In this document: in pieces, positions 46,140-54,427 of the stretch
Layout of the letters: every line of letters starts with the position of its first letter
How positions within the stretch are numbered: the first letter of the stretch is position 1
NCBI RefSeq assembly: GCF_003048675.2
Contig: NZ_CP060707.1
Span: forward strand, 1,550,001-1,614,000
Origin: Campylobacter concisus
Lineage (GTDB): Bacteria > Campylobacterota > Campylobacteria > Campylobacterales > Campylobacteraceae
Reading direction: 5' to 3'
Length of the DNA stretch: 64,000 nucleotides
Position numbers and translations under genes: made by a program
Notes under the pieces: model-generated
Told to the model about the DNA's origin: nothing
The model's database searches: none
The model's input: only the letters and a program-made list of their open reading frames with translations

Positions 46140-48428
46140 GTGAAAACCATACAAGAAAATTTAAAACTTTTTTACATCGGACTAAAAGATAAAGAGCCAT
46201 TTTTTTACAAAAACAAAGACCTAACCACCCACGCGGCAATTATCGGTATGACAGGTAGTGGCAAAACAGGCCTTGGTATCACGCTTTTAGAAGAGGCCTG
46301 CATAGACAACATCCCCTCTATCATCATCGATCCAAAGGGCGATATCACAAATTTAGCCCTCACCTTTCCGCAGATGAGAGTGGAGGATTTTTTACCTTAT
46401 GTCGATGAAGCAGAAGCGGCAAATAAAGGTCAAAGCGTAGAGGAATTTGCTGCCGCTCAGGCCGAGCTTTGGAGAAACGGCATAGAGTCGAGCTTTCAAG
46501 ACCTTGAGCGCGTAAAAATTTTAAAAGATAGCGCTAGCTTTAATATCTACACGCCAAAAAGCTCAGCTGGCATAGGTGTGGCGCTACTTAGCGACTTTGC
46601 CTGCCCAAATATTAGTGACGAAGAAATTTTTAGCAACTATATAAACTCACTCGCAGCGTCGGTGCTATCGCTTATTGGCATGAGTTCAGAGGATATGAGC
46701 TCAAAAGAGCAGCTGCTTATCTCCACTATATTTGAGAGCAAATTTAAAGAGCAAAAAGACGTCAGCATCGAAGAACTCATAAATTTCATAGCAAATCCGC
46801 CGTTTAAAAAGATAGGCGTTTTTGATGTGGATACCTTCTATCCAAGCAGTGAGCGCCTAAAGCTTGCCATGAAGATAAACGCACTCATCGCAAGCCCAAG
46901 CTTTAAGGGCTGGACGCAGGGCGTTAGACTAGAAATTTCAAAGATGCTTTTTGATGAAAACGGCAAAGCAAAGTGCAATATCTTTACGATCTCGCACCTA
47001 AATGACGCTGAGAGGATGTTTTTTGTCACACTTTTACTAAACGAGATCATCGCATGGATGCGCGGCACAGAGGGCACTAGCTCACTTAGAGCGATCCTAT
47101 ATATGGATGAAATTTTTGGCTTTTTTCCGCCAAACGCAAATCCGCCGTCAAAAACGCCTATGCTCACGCTCTTAAAACAAGCCCGTGCGTTTGGTTTAGG
47201 CTGCGTTTTAAGCACACAAAACCCAGTCGATCTTGACTACAAAGGCCTAAGCAACATCGGCACTTGGTTCATCGGCCGCCTCCAAACAGCGCAGGACAAA
47301 GCCCGCGTGATCGACGGGCTAAGCGGCATCGCAGGCTCAAGCTTGGACAAAGCCTCGCTTGAAAATCTCATATCAAATTTAGCCAAAAGAAATTTCTTGC
47401 TTAAAAATATAAACGAGGACGGCTTAAACGTCATCTCCACACGCTGGGCACTTAGCTATCTAAAAGGTCCGCTCAGCCGCGAGCAAATTTCAAATTTGAT
47501 GAAAGATAAAAAAGAAAATTTAAGCAGCCAAAATGTAGATAAAAGTGAGATGAAATTTAGCGCAAAACCTATCATTTCAAGCGATATCACACAGCTCTAC
47601 ACCAACTCAAAAAGCCTCACACCAAATTTACTAGCAAGCGCAAAGGTGAGAATTTATGATGCTAAAAAGGGCATAGACAGCGTTTGTGAGGTAAGCTATC
47701 TTTACGAGCTTAGTGAAAGTGACAAAGAGCCAAACTGGAGCGAGGCTAGCGAAGGCATGCGCGTTGATGCGAGCGAAAATGAGCCAAGCGGTGCAAGCTT
47801 TGCTGCTGTGCCAAATTTCGTAATGAGCGCTAAGAATTTTAACGCTTTAGAAAAAGAATTTAAAGAGTTTTTATATAGAAATTTCAAATTTAACACCTTT
47901 GAGGCGATGGGAATTTACTCAAAAGAAAACGAGTCAAAAGAGGAGTTTTTCATAAGGCTTCAGGATAAGTGCAACGAAATTTTAGAGGAGCAAACCGCAA
48001 AGCTCACGGCTAAATTTGAAAAAGAGCAAAAGAGCTTGCAAGATAAGCTAAATAAAGCCCTTGCAAAGCTTGATAAAGAGCAAAAAGATATGACCACAAG
48101 CGGCCTTGACGCAGCTATAAATATAGGCGCAAGCATATTTGGAGCGATATTTGGCAACAAGCTCTTATCTCGCCAAAACGCCGGCAAGATCGCATCAAGT
48201 GCTAGAAGCGCAAACAAGGTCTTAAAAGAGCGAAGCGACGTCAAGCTTAGCGAGCAAAGCGTAAATGATATAAATTTAGCCATAAGCGAGCTTGAAGAGA
48301 AATTTGCACAAGAGTGCGATGCACTAAAAGAGGCAAATGATATTAAAAACATCACGATAAATGAAACGCAAATTTCGCCAAAGAAAAGCGACATCTACGA
48401 CGAAAAAGTCGTGCTTTTGTGGAGATGA
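46140..48428 (+). CDS. HerA-like ATPase (DUF853 family)
   Basis: The 762-residue product is a FtsK/HerA-superfamily ATPase. Walker A is GMTGSGKTGLG near residue 36, and Walker B is ILYMDEIFGFFPP near residue 322. The sensor/arginine region is LSTQNPVDLDYKGLSNIGTW. The C-terminal third has a coiled-coil of Lys/Glu-rich repeats (KFEKEQKSLQDKLNKALAKL) and an Ala/Gly-rich helix (INIGASIFGAIFGNKLL). The start is GTG at 46140. DUF853-type ATPases have been linked to DNA processing, but the role here is unknown. Confidence 0.85.
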   Translation: MKTIQENLKLFYIGLKDKEPFFYKNKDLTTHAAIIGMTGSGKTGLGITLLEEACIDNIPSIIIDPKGDITNLALTFPQMRVEDFLPYVDEAEAANKGQSVEEFAAAQAELWRNGIESSFQDLERVKILKDSASFNIYTPKSSAGIGVALLSDFACPNISDEEIFSNYINSLAASVLSLIGMSSEDMSSKEQLLISTIFESKFKEQKDVSIEELINFIANPPFKKIGVFDVDTFYPSSERLKLAMKINALIASPSFKGWTQGVRLEISKMLFDENGKAKCNIFTISHLNDAERMFFVTLLLNEIIAWMRGTEGTSSLRAILYMDEIFGFFPPNANPPSKTPMLTLLKQARAFGLGCVLSTQNPVDLDYKGLSNIGTWFIGRLQTAQDKARVIDGLSGIAGSSLDKASLENLISNLAKRNFLLKNINEDGLNVISTRWALSYLKGPLSREQISNLMKDKKENLSSQNVDKSEMKFSAKPIISSDITQLYTNSKSLTPNLLASAKVRIYDAKKGIDSVCEVSYLYELSESDKEPNWSEASEGMRVDASENEPSGASFAAVPNFVMSAKNFNALEKEFKEFLYRNFKFNTFEAMGIYSKENESKEEFFIRLQDKCNEILEEQTAKLTAKFEKEQKSLQDKLNKALAKLDKEQKDMTTSGLDAAINIGASIFGAIFGNKLLSRQNAGKIASSARSANKVLKERSDVKLSEQSVNDINLAISELEEKFAQECDALKEANDIKNITINETQISPKKSDIYDEKVVLLWR

Positions 48429-48487
48429 TTTATAAAAAAATTAGTATTTTTTTAATATCATTTCTCTTTAAATTTAAAAGGTAAAAT

Positions 48488-49099
48488 ATGCAAAATTTAA
48501 TACTTTATGCCATTAGCTACCTGCTTGGCAGCATCCCATCTGGGCTCATACTAGCAAAAATTTTCGGACATGTTGATATAAAAAAAGAGGGCAGCAAAAG
48601 CATAGGTGCGACAAATGTTTTAAGAGTTTTAAAGCAAACTAACCCAAAACTCGCCAAAAAGCTAGCCATTTTAACCGTAGTTTGTGACGTGTTAAAGGGC
48701 GTTTTGCCACTCATCGTAGCCTCTTCTCTTGGAGCTAGCCAAAGCGTGCTTTGGACGATGGCAGTTTTAAGTGTGGCAGGGCATTGTTTTTCTATATTTT
48801 TAGGCTTTCAAGGCGGCAAAGGCGTGGCAACCGGAGCTGGCGTACTCGCATTTTTCTTACCAGTTGAGATAATAATCGCTCTTGTCGTTTGGTTTTTAGT
48901 CGGTAAATTTTTAAAGATAAGCTCTCTAGCATCGCTATGCGCGCTGATAGCTCTCATCGCATCAAGCTTCATCATCCACCCAGAGCTTGATGAAATTTAC
49001 ACTCACGCGCCGATCCTTATCATTGCATTTTTGGTAGTTTATAAGCACATACCAAACATCGTTCGCCTGCTTTCAGGCAAGGAGCAAAAAGTCGTATGA
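48488..49099 (+). CDS. plsY: Glycerol-3-phosphate acyltransferase PlsY
   Basis: PlsY transfers the acyl group from acyl phosphate (made by PlsX) to glycerol 3-phosphate in the inner membrane. The 203-residue protein has five or so transmembrane helices. It has the conserved motifs SYLLGSIPSGLILAK, GSKSIGATNVLR and GFQGGKGVATGAG. It overlaps folB by four bases. From memory, C. jejuni keeps plsY, folB and cosR together in this order. Confidence 0.95.
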   Translation: MQNLILYAISYLLGSIPSGLILAKIFGHVDIKKEGSKSIGATNVLRVLKQTNPKLAKKLAILTVVCDVLKGVLPLIVASSLGASQSVLWTMAVLSVAGHCFSIFLGFQGGKGVATGAGVLAFFLPVEIIIALVVWFLVGKFLKISSLASLCALIALIASSFIIHPELDEIYTHAPILIIAFLVVYKHIPNIVRLLSGKEQKVV

Positions 49100-49422
49100 A
49101 AAGTGAAATAACAACGATTATTAAGGATTATAAATTTCAAACCGTCATCGGGATGTTTGACTTTGAGCGAGTTGCAAAGCAAGAAGTAAAAGTAAGCTTA
49201 GAATTTCGCTCGACTAGTTTGATTGATTATGTTTTGGTGGCTGATTTTATAAAAGAATTTTACAATGAAATGAAATTTCAAAGCGTAGAAGAGTCACTGG
49301 AAGCAACCTGCAAAGCGCTAAAAGAGAGGTTTAGCTCGCTTACTAGCTTGGATATGGAGATTTTAAAAACCGAGATTTTACCAAATGCAATTGTCGGTGC
49401 AAAAATCAGCACTATTTTTTAA
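49096..49422 (+). CDS. folB: Dihydroneopterin aldolase-family protein
   Basis: FolB cleaves dihydroneopterin in folate synthesis. The 108-residue product matches the short T-fold family: the N-terminal FQTVIGMFDFERVAKQEVKVSLEF strand region (cited by its ends FQTVIG and KVSLEF), a middle DYVLVADFIKEFYNE, and a catalytic-type Glu segment (SVEESLEATCKALKERF). The C-terminal TEILPNAIVGAKIS is typical. It overlaps plsY by four bases and precedes the cosR-type gene. Confidence 0.85.
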   Translation: MKSEITTIIKDYKFQTVIGMFDFERVAKQEVKVSLEFRSTSLIDYVLVADFIKEFYNEMKFQSVEESLEATCKALKERFSSLTSLDMEILKTEILPNAIVGAKISTIF

Positions 49423-49462
49423 AAATTTATTAAAGTATCTTGAAATATTTCTTAATTTATGA

Positions 49463-49468
49463 TACAAT
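49463..49468 (+). promoter_or_regulatory. Probable -10 box for the cosR-type regulator
   Basis: TACAAT in TTATGATACAATCGACC lies about 31 nt before the ATG in the 76-bp gap after folB. Confidence 0.45.
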
Positions 49469-49498
49469 CGACCATAAATTTTAGTTTAAGGAAAAGAA

Positions 49499-50170
49499 AT
49501 GCGTATTTTAATAGTAGAAGACGAAGTAACGCTAAATAAGACGATTGCAGAGGGGTTGCAAGAGTTTGGTTATCAGACAGATAGCTCTGAAAATTTCAAA
49601 GACGCTGAGTACTACATCGGCATCAGAAACTATGACTTAGTTTTAACTGACTGGATGCTTCAAGATGGTGACGGCGTTGATCTTATAAACATTATAAAAC
49701 ATAAATCTCCACGCACTTCAGTTGTAGTTCTTTCTGCAAAAGACGACAAAGAGAGCGAGATAAAAGCACTTAGAGCTGGCGCTGATGACTACATCAAAAA
49801 ACCATTTGATTTTGACATTTTAGTGGCTAGACTAGAGGCTAGACTACGCTTTGGCGGCACAAATATCATCAAGATAGACGAGCTTATCATCAACCCTGAC
49901 GAAGAGAAGATCACATATCTTGGCCGCGACATCGAGCTAAAAGGCAAGCCATTTGAGGTACTTACTCACCTTGCAAGACACTCAGATCAAATCGTATCTA
50001 AAGAGCAACTACTTGACGCTATCTGGGAAGAGCCAGAGCTCGTAACTCCAAACGTTATCGAGGTTGCTATCAACCAAATCCGCCAAAAAATGGACAAACC
50101 GCTAAATATTTCGACAATAGAAACTGTTAGAAGACGCGGATATAGATTTTGCTTTCCCAAAAAAGCTTAA
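49499..50170 (+). CDS. cosR: OmpR-family response regulator of the CosR/HsrA type
   Basis: The C-terminal DNA-binding domain (about residues 120-223, ELKGKPFEVLTHLARHSDQI and NISTIETVRRRGYRF) is nearly identical to what I recall for C. jejuni CosR and H. pylori HP1043/HsrA. Those are essential regulators of oxidative stress and growth. In those proteins the receiver domain lacks the normal phosphorylation site. Here the receiver is canonical: acidic pocket Glu7/Asp8, Asp51 in LVLTDWML, Ser79 and Lys101. A histidine kinase gene overlaps its 3' end. The name is given by homology; target genes may include the peroxiredoxin at 44327. Confidence 0.88.
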   Translation: MRILIVEDEVTLNKTIAEGLQEFGYQTDSSENFKDAEYYIGIRNYDLVLTDWMLQDGDGVDLINIIKHKSPRTSVVVLSAKDDKESEIKALRAGADDYIKKPFDFDILVARLEARLRFGGTNIIKIDELIINPDEEKITYLGRDIELKGKPFEVLTHLARHSDQIVSKEQLLDAIWEEPELVTPNVIEVAINQIRQKMDKPLNISTIETVRRRGYRFCFPKKA

Positions 50171-51426
50171 GAAATAGATTTATACTGCAATTAGCATCTG
50201 GTGCGATGATGCTAATTGCCGTTGTTTCGGTGATGCTCTATCACTACATAAGAGTTACCGTTTTTCAAAGCGTAGTTAATGAACTAAATCAGCAAGCAGC
50301 AGACTACAAAAACAATCCACAAAATTTCAATCCTAACAATCTAAAAACTTTCACTATAGAAATCCCAAACAAAACTCTAGCCACCGTAAAAGCAGGAGAG
50401 CTTAAAGGTGAGAAGCCCTACCTTGTGATGCAAAAGATAAAAGATAAGAGCATAACCACTCTAACAACAAGGCTAGATGAAAGCAGCTACTTAGTCCTCG
50501 AAAAGGATACCTCACTTCAAAGCCAGATAGTCGAAGAAATTTTTATAGATATTATAATCGTAAACGTCACAGCGATACTTTTGGTGCTATTTTATGCACT
50601 ATTTTTATCAAGAATGCTTTTAATACCTATAAAAATTTTAAGTCACAAGCTTACAAATTTAGATGAGAAATTTCTAAAAGAGATCGATATCAAAAGCTTG
50701 CCAGACGAGTTTTTACCACTTGGTAATAGCATAAATAGGCTAATTACTCGCATACAAACTTTTGTCTTATACCAAAAAGAGCTCTTTGTAGGCGTTGCAC
50801 ACGAGCTAAAAACTCCACTTGCCGTCATGAAAACCAAAAACGAAGTGACACTTTTAAAACCACGCGAGAGTGAAAAATACATAGAAGCGCTAAAATCAAA
50901 CAACGAAGCGATCAACGGCATGAACGCTATGATAGGCTCGGTCCTTGAGATAGGTCGTCAAGAGGGCGCGCAGTTTGAAGAGCCGGTAAATACCGACGTG
51001 ATCGCATTTTTGAAAAAACTAGGCAAAAACTACGAGGTGCTCGCAAAAGGTGAAGAAAAAAATCTCGCACTCAATCTAAAACCTGAAATTTTTAACCTAA
51101 ATATCCAAACTAGCCTACTAACTCACATCGTGCAAAATTTCGTCCAAAATGCTATCAAATTTTCTCCAAAAAATAGCACGATTACGATTAGCTCAAGGGT
51201 TGAAAAGAGCAAATTTATCATTGAAGTAACCGACGAGGGAGTGGGTATAGACGAGAGCAAGGACTTGTTTGCTCCATTTAAAAGATACGGCGACAAAGGT
51301 GGTGCTGGACTTGGACTATTTCTCGCAAAGGGCACAGCACAGGCACTTGGCGCTGAGATATCTATCAAGAATAGAGAGAACACAAACGGAGCAGTTGCAA
51401 GCCTCGTTTTAAATTTAAAAGGATAA
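50149..51426 (+). CDS. Sensor histidine kinase adjacent to the CosR-type regulator
   Basis: The 425-residue product is a class I sensor kinase. It has an N-terminal transmembrane helix (about residues 12-34), a periplasmic sensor part (about 35-125) and a second helix (about 128-155). The HisKA dimerisation domain has the phospho-acceptor His in VGVAHELKTPLAV (about residue 217). The catalytic domain has N box NFVQNAIKFSP, G1 VTDEGVGID and G2 GGAGLGLFLAKG. The TTG at 50149 overlaps the regulator's 3' end by 22 bases, and later Met codons would cut the first helix. The close overlap makes it the likely partner kinase. Confidence 0.88.
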   Translation: MLSQKSLRNRFILQLASGAMMLIAVVSVMLYHYIRVTVFQSVVNELNQQAADYKNNPQNFNPNNLKTFTIEIPNKTLATVKAGELKGEKPYLVMQKIKDKSITTLTTRLDESSYLVLEKDTSLQSQIVEEIFIDIIIVNVTAILLVLFYALFLSRMLLIPIKILSHKLTNLDEKFLKEIDIKSLPDEFLPLGNSINRLITRIQTFVLYQKELFVGVAHELKTPLAVMKTKNEVTLLKPRESEKYIEALKSNNEAINGMNAMIGSVLEIGRQEGAQFEEPVNTDVIAFLKKLGKNYEVLAKGEEKNLALNLKPEIFNLNIQTSLLTHIVQNFVQNAIKFSPKNSTITISSRVEKSKFIIEVTDEGVGIDESKDLFAPFKRYGDKGGAGLGLFLAKGTAQALGAEISIKNRENTNGAVASLVLNLKG

Positions 51427-51429
51427 AAA

Positions 51430-52878
51430 ATGGCAAAGAGAACCGCAGTGATCGATCTTGGCTCAAATTCTATGCGTATGGCGATATTTGAGCGCACGTC
51501 ACGCTTAGCATTTTTTATACTAGCTGAATACAAAACCAAAGTGCGACTAGGCGAAGGCGGATACGGCTCAAACAACGAAATTTCAGAAGCTTCAATGCAA
51601 AAAGCGATCAAAGCTTTTGGCGAATTTGATAACATCATAAAAAGCTACAAATGCTCCAAAGTCCTATGTGTCGGCACTTCAGCGCTTAGAGATGCTCCAA
51701 ACTCAGGCGTTTTGATCTCTCTTTTAAGAAAAAAACTTGGCATAAATTTAAAAGTGATTGACGGCAAAGAAGAGGCTACTTTTGGAGCGATAGCGGCTAA
51801 AAATTTGCTTCACAATCTAGCCGAGTGCGTCACTATCGACATCGGCGGAGGCTCGACCGAACTTGCTAGGATAAGCAACGGCAAGATAGTCGATGTCCTC
51901 TCGCTTGATATAGGCACAGTGAGGCTAAAAGAGCTATTTTTTGATAAGAAAAATTTAAACAAACTACCAAAATTTCTGGCGCAGATCACGGCGCAGATAG
52001 ATGAGCGATTTAAGTGCCCAAATTTAATAGCGATTGGTGGATCTTTAAGAGCGATATCATCGGCCATAATGAGCAAAAATTTATATCCGCTCTCATCACT
52101 GCATGGCTTTTGCTACAAGCTTAGCGACGAGCAAGCCTACATCGAGAGCATCGCAAACATTAGCGTGCTTGAACTAAATAAATTCCCTATAAAAAAAGAT
52201 AGATATGACACCATCAGAGAAGGCGCACATATATTTTTAGCCCTTACCAAGGCGCTAAATGCCAAAAACGTCATCACAAGTGGCGTTGGCGTAAGAGAGG
52301 GCGTCTTTTTAAAAGACTTTTTGCGTCCAAGCCTTAAATTTCCAGAAAATTTTAACCCAAGCGTTAAAAGCCTACAAGATCGCTTCATCCTCTCTTGCAA
52401 CAAAGCCGTGGCAAGATATGCAAAGGATATCTTTGTGGCGCTTAAAAAGCTTCATGGGCTAAATGAGGGCTATCTTGAGACGCTGCTAATTGCTGCAAAG
52501 CTCCACAACGTCGGTCAAGAGATAGGCTTTTACGGCGATCACAAAAACTCAGCCTATATCATACTAAATGCCCTAAACTACGGCTTCTCACACGAGCAAA
52601 AGGCACTAATAGCCGCAGTCATCGGCACAAATGGCAAGAAAAATATTTATGAGTTTGAAAGGTATAAAAATTTATTACCAAAGGCTGAGTGTGTAAGGTG
52701 GCTAAGCTTCATCCTTGCGCTAGCCAAGGCACTTGATATAACCTGTGAGAAGCTAAATTTAAGCTTTGAGTTTAGCGGCCACACACTAAAAATAGAGGGC
52801 GCAAAAGAATTTGCCATGGCAAAAGAAGAGATAAAAAAGATCGCAAAACCTGAAATTTTTGCCATTTCGTTTGTATAG
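51430..52878 (+). CDS. ppx: Ppx/GppA-family exopolyphosphatase
   Basis: Ppx/GppA enzymes degrade polyphosphate and/or convert pppGpp to ppGpp. The 482-residue product starts AVIDLGSNSMRMAIFE (phosphate-1 motif). It continues with TIDIGGGSTELARIS (phosphate-2), ALRDAPNSG, and the catalytic-type Glu region GKEEATFGAIAA. The C-terminal part is HD-domain-like but reads LHNVGQ rather than HD, so it is probably not an active hydrolase there. The gene lies 3 bp after the kinase gene on the same strand. Substrate preference cannot be told. Confidence 0.92.
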   Translation: MAKRTAVIDLGSNSMRMAIFERTSRLAFFILAEYKTKVRLGEGGYGSNNEISEASMQKAIKAFGEFDNIIKSYKCSKVLCVGTSALRDAPNSGVLISLLRKKLGINLKVIDGKEEATFGAIAAKNLLHNLAECVTIDIGGGSTELARISNGKIVDVLSLDIGTVRLKELFFDKKNLNKLPKFLAQITAQIDERFKCPNLIAIGGSLRAISSAIMSKNLYPLSSLHGFCYKLSDEQAYIESIANISVLELNKFPIKKDRYDTIREGAHIFLALTKALNAKNVITSGVGVREGVFLKDFLRPSLKFPENFNPSVKSLQDRFILSCNKAVARYAKDIFVALKKLHGLNEGYLETLLIAAKLHNVGQEIGFYGDHKNSAYIILNALNYGFSHEQKALIAAVIGTNGKKNIYEFERYKNLLPKAECVRWLSFILALAKALDITCEKLNLSFEFSGHTLKIEGAKEFAMAKEEIKKIAKPEIFAISFV

Positions 52879-52923
52879 GTCAAAAGTAGCTGACAATTTT
52901 AAAAAAACGCTAGTGTATTTGGG

Positions 52924-53037
52924 CAAATTTTAAAATTTCATGAACGAGTAATTTCGGCTCTAAAATTTGAGCTAAGCGGTAAGCGAAGCCAAATTTTAGT
53001 AGTCAATTCTTGTGAGTGAATGGAATTTTAAAATTTG
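52924..53037. repeat. Foldback repeat A, copy 1
   Basis: A 114-bp element begins CAAATTTTAAAATTTCAT and ends ATGGAATTTTAAAATTTG. These are inverted repeats over 18 bp with one mismatch, which would be a G-U pair in RNA. An inner 10-bp stem (CTAAAATTTG at 52960-52969, CAAATTTTAG at 52990-52999) encloses a ~20-nt loop. It is closely similar to copy 2. Confidence 0.85.
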
Positions 53038-53070
53038 TAGGCTCGCAACTACGTGGCAGACACGAGAAAT

Positions 53071-53129
53071 CCGTCCCCTTGTCCCCCTTTTTAATCCTCC
53101 AATCCCCTCGCTCGTTAGAGGTAGCATGC
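53071..53129. repeat. GC-rich conserved block B, copy 1
   Basis: A block of about 59 bp contains CCGTCCCCTTGTCCCCC, a T-run, CCCCTCGCTCGTTAG and a GCATGC end. It matches 63187-63245 at close to nine bases in ten. It lies 34 bp after repeat A copy 1. Confidence 0.75.
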
Positions 53130-53174
53130 TTCAGTACTTCACACTGCATGAGTCTTATATGAGATAATTTATTG

Positions 53175-53190
53175 CAAATTTTAAAATTTG
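53175..53190. repeat. Palindrome related to the repeat A end
   Basis: CAAATTTTAAAATTTG is a perfect 16-bp palindrome identical to the outer 15 bases of repeat A. It stands 45 bp after block B, nearly the same spacing as between block B and repeat A copy 3 (47 bp). It may be a collapsed or truncated copy. Confidence 0.5.
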
Positions 53191-53234
53191 CGAAAATGCT
53201 CTTCTAAATTTTTAAATTTAGTAGCGAAGTGGGA

Positions 53235-54113
53235 CTAAAATTCCCCGCTCATTTTATCTTTGTAGTTATTTAGGCTATTTTGGCGCTCTTGTAAAAATGA
53301 GCCAAGTTTTTTCTTATTTTCTTCAAAGAAAACAGCAAAGTCCTGCTCATTTTGTATCTTCTCTTCGCCAAAGCTATCAAGCATGACATTTGAGCTGCCA
53401 ACTATCACTAGATAGCGCCTATTTTCGTAGCTTAGAAGCATTAGCTTGTTTGTGCGGTCAAGATATTTTTCATAGATGATATTGACGCCACTACTTTGAT
53501 TTTTAAGCAGCCAGTTCATCGACTTTGTGTCGTTTTGTGGCTGATTTTGTGGCGTTTTAAATCCGCTAAAATCACTACTTTTTGAAGTGATATATCTTTT
53601 AAAAACATACAAAAATATAAGAAGCGCGATGAGCACACTTAGGACGATGAAGTATCTCGAATCAATATTAACCATAGGTTCATTTTCTGCCTTTGGCGTG
53701 CTAGCAGTTTCTATCTTTGCGCTAGCTTGTGGCATATTTTGCACCTGCGTTTTTGTGTTTTTTAGTGTTACGCGGATGCGAAGCCCGAAGCTATCAGTTG
53801 TCTTTGATGCATTTACGATGATAGCGTCATTTGAGCGTAAATTTAAAACTAAAGAGTTTTGTTTTGGCTCAATATCTAGCTCTTGAATGATCTTTGAGTT
53901 TATATCCTTGCTCGCGCTTTGATCGTAGCTTAGAGAATTTAGTATCAAAGAGGTTGTGTCTTTTTCACGCTTTTGAAAGATATTGCCCTCGTAAGGCGCA
54001 TCAAAGCTAAGCATGATATCGACCCTATCGGTGCGCTCATAGATATTGTATGTTAGCAAGTTTGAGGCAAATATCTGCGTAGCAAAAAGCACAAAAAATA
54101 GTATAAATTTCAT
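53235..54113 (-). CDS. fliO: FliO-like flagellar export protein
   Basis: The 292-residue product has a signal peptide (MKFILFFVLFATQIFA), a periplasmic part with beta-type segments, one transmembrane helix (about residues 153-172), and a cytoplasmic FliO-like domain (YLDRTNKLMLLSYENRRYLVIVG). FliO helps assemble the FliP ring of the flagellar export gate. The extended periplasmic domain is larger than in enterobacterial FliO. The gene overlaps the fliN stop by four bases. The FliO assignment rests on the cytoplasmic domain and context and is moderately sure. Confidence 0.7.
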   Translation of the reverse strand: MKFILFFVLFATQIFASNLLTYNIYERTDRVDIMLSFDAPYEGNIFQKREKDTTSLILNSLSYDQSASKDINSKIIQELDIEPKQNSLVLNLRSNDAIIVNASKTTDSFGLRIRVTLKNTKTQVQNMPQASAKIETASTPKAENEPMVNIDSRYFIVLSVLIALLIFLYVFKRYITSKSSDFSGFKTPQNQPQNDTKSMNWLLKNQSSGVNIIYEKYLDRTNKLMLLSYENRRYLVIVGSSNVMLDSFGEEKIQNEQDFAVFFEENKKKLGSFLQERQNSLNNYKDKMSGEF

Positions 54114-54427
54114 AAAAGTTCTTTTTTGAAGTACTGAATAACTGACTTTGAGTCCAAAATTTCATTTATCCTGATGGCTAAATTTTTCTCATAAACCATT
54201 ACTTCGCCTTTTCCAAAAATTCTATTATTTATATATAGCTCCACGCTCTCGCCAGCTGGTTTTTCGAGGTCTATGACCGAGCCAGCTTCAAATTTCAAAA
54301 GCTCATTTATGCTAACTGTGGTAGTTCCTAGCTCAGCTATAAAATCAACGCTTATATCCATAAGCTCATCATAGCTCTTAAAAAGCCCTAGCTGTTCTAG
54401 TGTCTCTATCGCACCTTCGTCGTTCAT
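54110..54427 (-). CDS. fliN: Flagellar motor switch protein FliN
   Basis: FliN forms the lower part of the C-ring and takes part in switching. The 105-residue product has the C-terminal SpoA domain (MDISVDFIAELGTTTVSINELL, cited by its ends MDISVDF and INELL) with the conserved FEAGSVIDLEKPAGESVELYIN region and KGEVMVYEKNLAIRI. It lies between the CheX-like gene and fliO with 4-base overlaps on both sides. Confidence 0.94.
   Translation of the reverse strand: MNDEGAIETLEQLGLFKSYDELMDISVDFIAELGTTTVSINELLKFEAGSVIDLEKPAGESVELYINNRIFGKGEVMVYEKNLAIRINEILDSKSVIQYFKKELL

Larger units (their letters stand above)
52879..53234. other. 356-bp intergenic region with structured repeats
   Basis: This gap separates convergent ppx and fliO. 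No gene seen. Most of it belongs to a repeat unit also found at 62978-63404: a folded palindrome (52924-53037), a GC-rich conserved block (53071-53129) and a 16-bp palindrome (53175-53190). Confidence 0.7.

Noticed and set aside
51123-51638. Reverse-strand open frame of 171 codons
   Set aside because: It lies wholly within the kinase and ppx genes on the other strand and has no recognisable motif.
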